A stretch of 15,661 nucleotides of DNA from Bryobacteraceae bacterium (GTDB lineage: Bacteria > Acidobacteriota > Terriglobia > Bryobacterales > Bryobacteraceae): assembly GCA_030039005.1 (NCBI GenBank), contig JASHQT010000205.1, forward strand, positions 1 to 15,661. The letters run 5' to 3'. Below, in pieces: positions 13,792 through 15,661 of the stretch. Positions within the stretch are counted from its first letter, which is position 1, and each line of letters opens with the position of its first letter. The position numbers and the translations under genes are program-made. The notes beneath the pieces are model-generated. The model did no database searches, was not told the origin of the DNA, and was given only the letters and a program-made list of their open reading frames with translations.

Positions 13792-15579
13792 ATGCCTTGG
13801 GAGCCAATCCATAAGGACCCACGTTCCTGGAAGGTCCCGCCTAACCTTTCGTGCTACGAGAAAAGGTGTGCTGAGTTCTCTTGGGAAGCCATTCGGCGGG
13901 AGTTGGACGGGCTGCCCGACGGCCGAGGCTTGAACATCGCTCACGAAGCGGTCGATCGGCACGCCAACGGCTCGCTCCGTGATCATCTTGCTCTTCGCTG
14001 GTTGAGGAGTGACGGGAGAATCGAGGACTTCACCTACTGCGACCTGAAGGAGAAAACGAATCGCTTCGCGAATCTCCTTAAGCAACTCGGTATCGGCAAA
14101 GGGGATGCAGTTTTCGCTCTCGCCGGCCGCATCCCAGAAATTTACATCGCTGCGCTCGGCGCGCTAAAAAATGGCAGCGTATTCTGCCCGCTGTTTTCGG
14201 CCTTTGGCCCAGAGCCGCTTCGGCAACGACTCTCAAAAGGCGAAGCAAAAGTATTGGTCACCACTGCTCGGCTGTACAAGAAAAATGTAGCTCAATTACG
14301 CGCCGCGCTGCCGATGTTGAAACACGTGCTTCTGGCCGGCAGCGATGAAGATCAGGCCGAGGGCGTCTATTCGTTTTCGCGGCGCCTGGCGGCTGCATCC
14401 AGCGAGTTTACGATTCCTCCGACCGATCCCGAGCAACAAGCGTTGCTTCATTTCACCAGCGGTACCACCGGTACACCCAAGGGAGCGCTTCACGTTCATC
14501 AAGCTGTGCTCATGCACTACATGACCGGGAAGTACGTGTTGGACTTGCATCCTGACGACATCTTTTGGTGCACGGCGGACCCGGGCTGGGTCACCGGTAC
14601 CTCGTACGGCATCATTGCTCCACTGGCACTGGGAGTGACCAACATTGTCGATGAAGCCGATTTCGACGCAGAACGCTGGTACCACATCCTGGAGCAGCAG
14701 CGAGTAAGCGTCTGGTATACCGCGCCTACCGCGATCCGCATGTTGATGCGGCTTCCCATGGAGCCGCGCCAGCAGTATGATTTGAGTCACCTGCGATTCA
14801 TCGCCAGCGTGGGGGAGCCGCTGAATCCTGCCGCAGTCGTTTGGGGACAGCAAGCTCTGGGATTGCCGATTCACGACAACTGGTGGCAGACCGAGACGGG
14901 CGGCATCATGATCGCGAACACTCCCGCTTTCGACATCAAGCCTGGTTCGATGGGCCGGCCGCTGCCTGGCGTGGACGCATACATAGTGCACCACAACGAG
15001 GACGGCACAACTGCGGTCATCGACGAACCCGGCGTCGAGGGTGAGCTCGCGCTCAAACCGGGCTGGCCATCGATGTTCCGTGGCTATCTGAACGCCGAGG
15101 AGCGATACCGAAACTGCTTCACGGACGGGCTCTACCTGACCGGAGATCTCGCGAAGAAAGATGCCGACGGTTACTTCTGGTTTGTCGGACGCAAAGACGA
15201 CGTGATCAAGTCCGCGGGGCACCTAATTGGTCCGTTCGAGGTGGAAAGCGCGCTGACCGATCATCCAGCGGTGGCCGAAGCGGCAGTGATCGGCAAGCCC
15301 GACCCAACCGTCGGCGAATTGATCAAAGCCTTTGTCACGCTTAAAAATGGTGTAGTCGGCGATGAAGACCTGCGTTTGGAATTGATAGGCCACGCGCGCA
15401 AGCGGCTCGGGGCCGCCGTGGCGCCAAAGGAGCTCGAGTTCGTCGATACGTTGCCGCACACGAGCAGCGGCAAGATCATGCGGCGGTTGCTGAAGGCCCG
15501 CGAACTCGGGCTGCCCGAAGGTGATACCTCCACCATCGAGCAACACCTCGACCACTACGCCGAGGGGGTGCCGTCATGA
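13792..15579 (+). CDS. acs: Acetyl-CoA synthetase (AMP-forming acetate-CoA ligase)
   Basis: A 595-residue member of the adenylate-forming superfamily that activates acetate to acetyl-AMP and then acetyl-CoA in the cytoplasm. Core motifs: A3 [10 protein letters not shown] (222-231), [12 protein letters not shown] (262-273), [10 protein letters not shown] (309-318), ASVGEPLNP (338-346), A5 NWWQTETGG (363-371), A7 LTGDL (449-453), A8 [20 protein letters not shown] (467-486) and A10 SSGKIMRR with the catalytic K561. The tryptophan pair in WWQTETGG is typical of acetate-specific enzymes and argues against longer acyl substrates. It is shorter than the 650-aa Acs form and closer to the AcsA type, with a short N-terminus. 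K561 lies in the usual acetylation-regulated position. The start at 13792 has a modest AGGCGA upstream. It overlaps the pyruvate dehydrogenase E1 alpha gene by ATGA, so the two are translationally coupled. Confidence 0.94.
   Translation: MPWEPIHKDPRSWKVPPNLSCYEKRCAEFSWEAIRRELDGLPDGRGLNIAHEAVDRHANGSLRDHLALRWLRSDGRIEDFTYCDLKEKTNRFANLLKQLGIGKGDAVFALAGRIPEIYIAALGALKNGSVFCPLFSAFGPEPLRQRLSKGEAKVLVTTARLYKKNVAQLRAALPMLKHVLLAGSDEDQAEGVYSFSRRLAAASSEFTIPPTDPEQQALLHFTSGTTGTPKGALHVHQAVLMHYMTGKYVLDLHPDDIFWCTADPGWVTGTSYGIIAPLALGVTNIVDEADFDAERWYHILEQQRVSVWYTAPTAIRMLMRLPMEPRQQYDLSHLRFIASVGEPLNPAAVVWGQQALGLPIHDNWWQTETGGIMIANTPAFDIKPGSMGRPLPGVDAYIVHHNEDGTTAVIDEPGVEGELALKPGWPSMFRGYLNAEERYRNCFTDGLYLTGDLAKKDADGYFWFVGRKDDVIKSAGHLIGPFEVESALTDHPAVAEAAVIGKPDPTVGELIKAFVTLKNGVVGDEDLRLELIGHARKRLGAAVAPKELEFVDTLPHTSSGKIMRRLLKARELGLPEGDTSTIEQHLDHYAEGVPS
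15562..15568 (+). promoter_or_regulatory. Ribosome binding site of the E1 alpha gene inside acs
   Basis: GAGGGGG lies within the last codons of acs and 7 nt before the ATG at 15576, indicating independent reinitiation at the overlapping start. Confidence 0.6.
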
Positions 15580-15661
15580 CCGATACGAAGCTGGCACATG
15601 AACTCTTGTCGGATATGGTTCGCGTGCGTCGTATGGAAGAGAAATGCGCGGAACTCTACAG
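15576..15661 (+). CDS. pdhA: Pyruvate dehydrogenase E1 alpha subunit, N-terminus only
   Basis: The first 28 complete codons of a gene that runs off the right edge. They translate to [20 protein letters not shown] then EEKCAELY, matching the start of E1 alpha subunits of the pyruvate (or acetoin) dehydrogenase family, where a helix ending in M-x-x-I/V-R-x-x-E-E is followed by the thiamine-diphosphate-binding part. Its ATG overlaps the acs stop (ATGA), and GAGGGGG at 15562-15568 is its ribosome binding site. The context with acs suggests acetyl-CoA formation from both acetate and pyruvate in one operon. Branched-chain 2-oxoacid or acetoin dehydrogenase cannot be excluded from so short a piece. 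Confidence 0.75.
   Translation, partial: MTDTKLAHELLSDMVRVRRMEEKCAELY

Noticed and set aside
13672..14085. 137-codon minus-strand open frame across the end of the glycosyltransferase remnant and the start of acs
   Set aside because: It runs antisense into acs and through the pseudogene tail, without a ribosome binding site or family resemblance.
14296..15222. 308-codon open frame on the minus strand opposite acs
   Set aside because: It lies wholly antisense to acs, which has complete superfamily motifs; its composition (many R, H, Q, V) is typical of a shadow frame.

Overview
The window looks like a chromosomal segment of an Acidobacteriota bacterium (Koribacter/Sulfotelmatobacter-like Terriglobia). 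This rests on recognition of protein families, not on any rRNA. The main pointers are the secreted family at 227-1029, the tryptophan-rich exported protein at 8433-10484 and the wrecked membrane glycosyltransferase at 12667-13747, which I recall mainly from acidobacterial genomes. Base composition looks moderately GC-rich. Nothing resembles a phage, insertion sequence, CRISPR array, tRNA or rRNA.

Layout. (1) 227-1029, minus: a secreted acidobacterial protein broken by a frameshift. (2) 1174-2203, plus: a thiamine-binding-type (MTH1187/YkoF) protein followed by a COG1926-type phosphoribosyltransferase. (3) 5260 down to 2217, minus: an ATP-dependent DNA ligase interrupted by an in-frame amber codon, then a YbaK-type aminoacyl-tRNA deacylase, then a cytoplasmic protein made of three BON domains. 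(4) 5261-5683 is empty of recognisable genes and is followed by a single-BON protein (5684-5956, plus). (5) 10484 down to 5994, minus: a large exported repeat protein, then phosphoenolpyruvate synthase (ppsA). (6) 10664-12567, plus: a polysaccharide deacetylase and a DUF4015-type glycosidase, nearly touching. They are divergent from block 5 across a short region carrying a 39-nt hairpin. (7) 12667-13747, plus: a multiply broken glycosyltransferase pseudogene. (8) 13792 to the right edge, plus: acetyl-CoA synthetase overlapping, by ATGA, the first 28 codons of a pyruvate dehydrogenase E1 alpha gene that runs out of the window.

How the genes may fit together. ppsA, acs and pdhA all sit at the pyruvate/acetate/PEP node: acetate to acetyl-CoA, pyruvate to acetyl-CoA, and pyruvate back to PEP. 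The BON proteins, phosphoribosyltransferase and tRNA deacylase are small cytoplasmic proteins of the kind often found in stress or low-oxygen survival gene sets, so the block may be a persistence or carbon-scavenging neighbourhood; this is inference. The deacetylase and DUF4015 pair is an envelope or exopolysaccharide unit.

The most striking property is decay. Three genes in under 16 kb carry clear lesions of different kinds (frameshift, nonsense codon, multiple deletions) among intact neighbours. I found no convincing undescribed system. The best leads are the amber-interrupted ligase, the repeat-module exported protein with its divergent promoter hairpin, and the split deacetylase/glycosidase pair.
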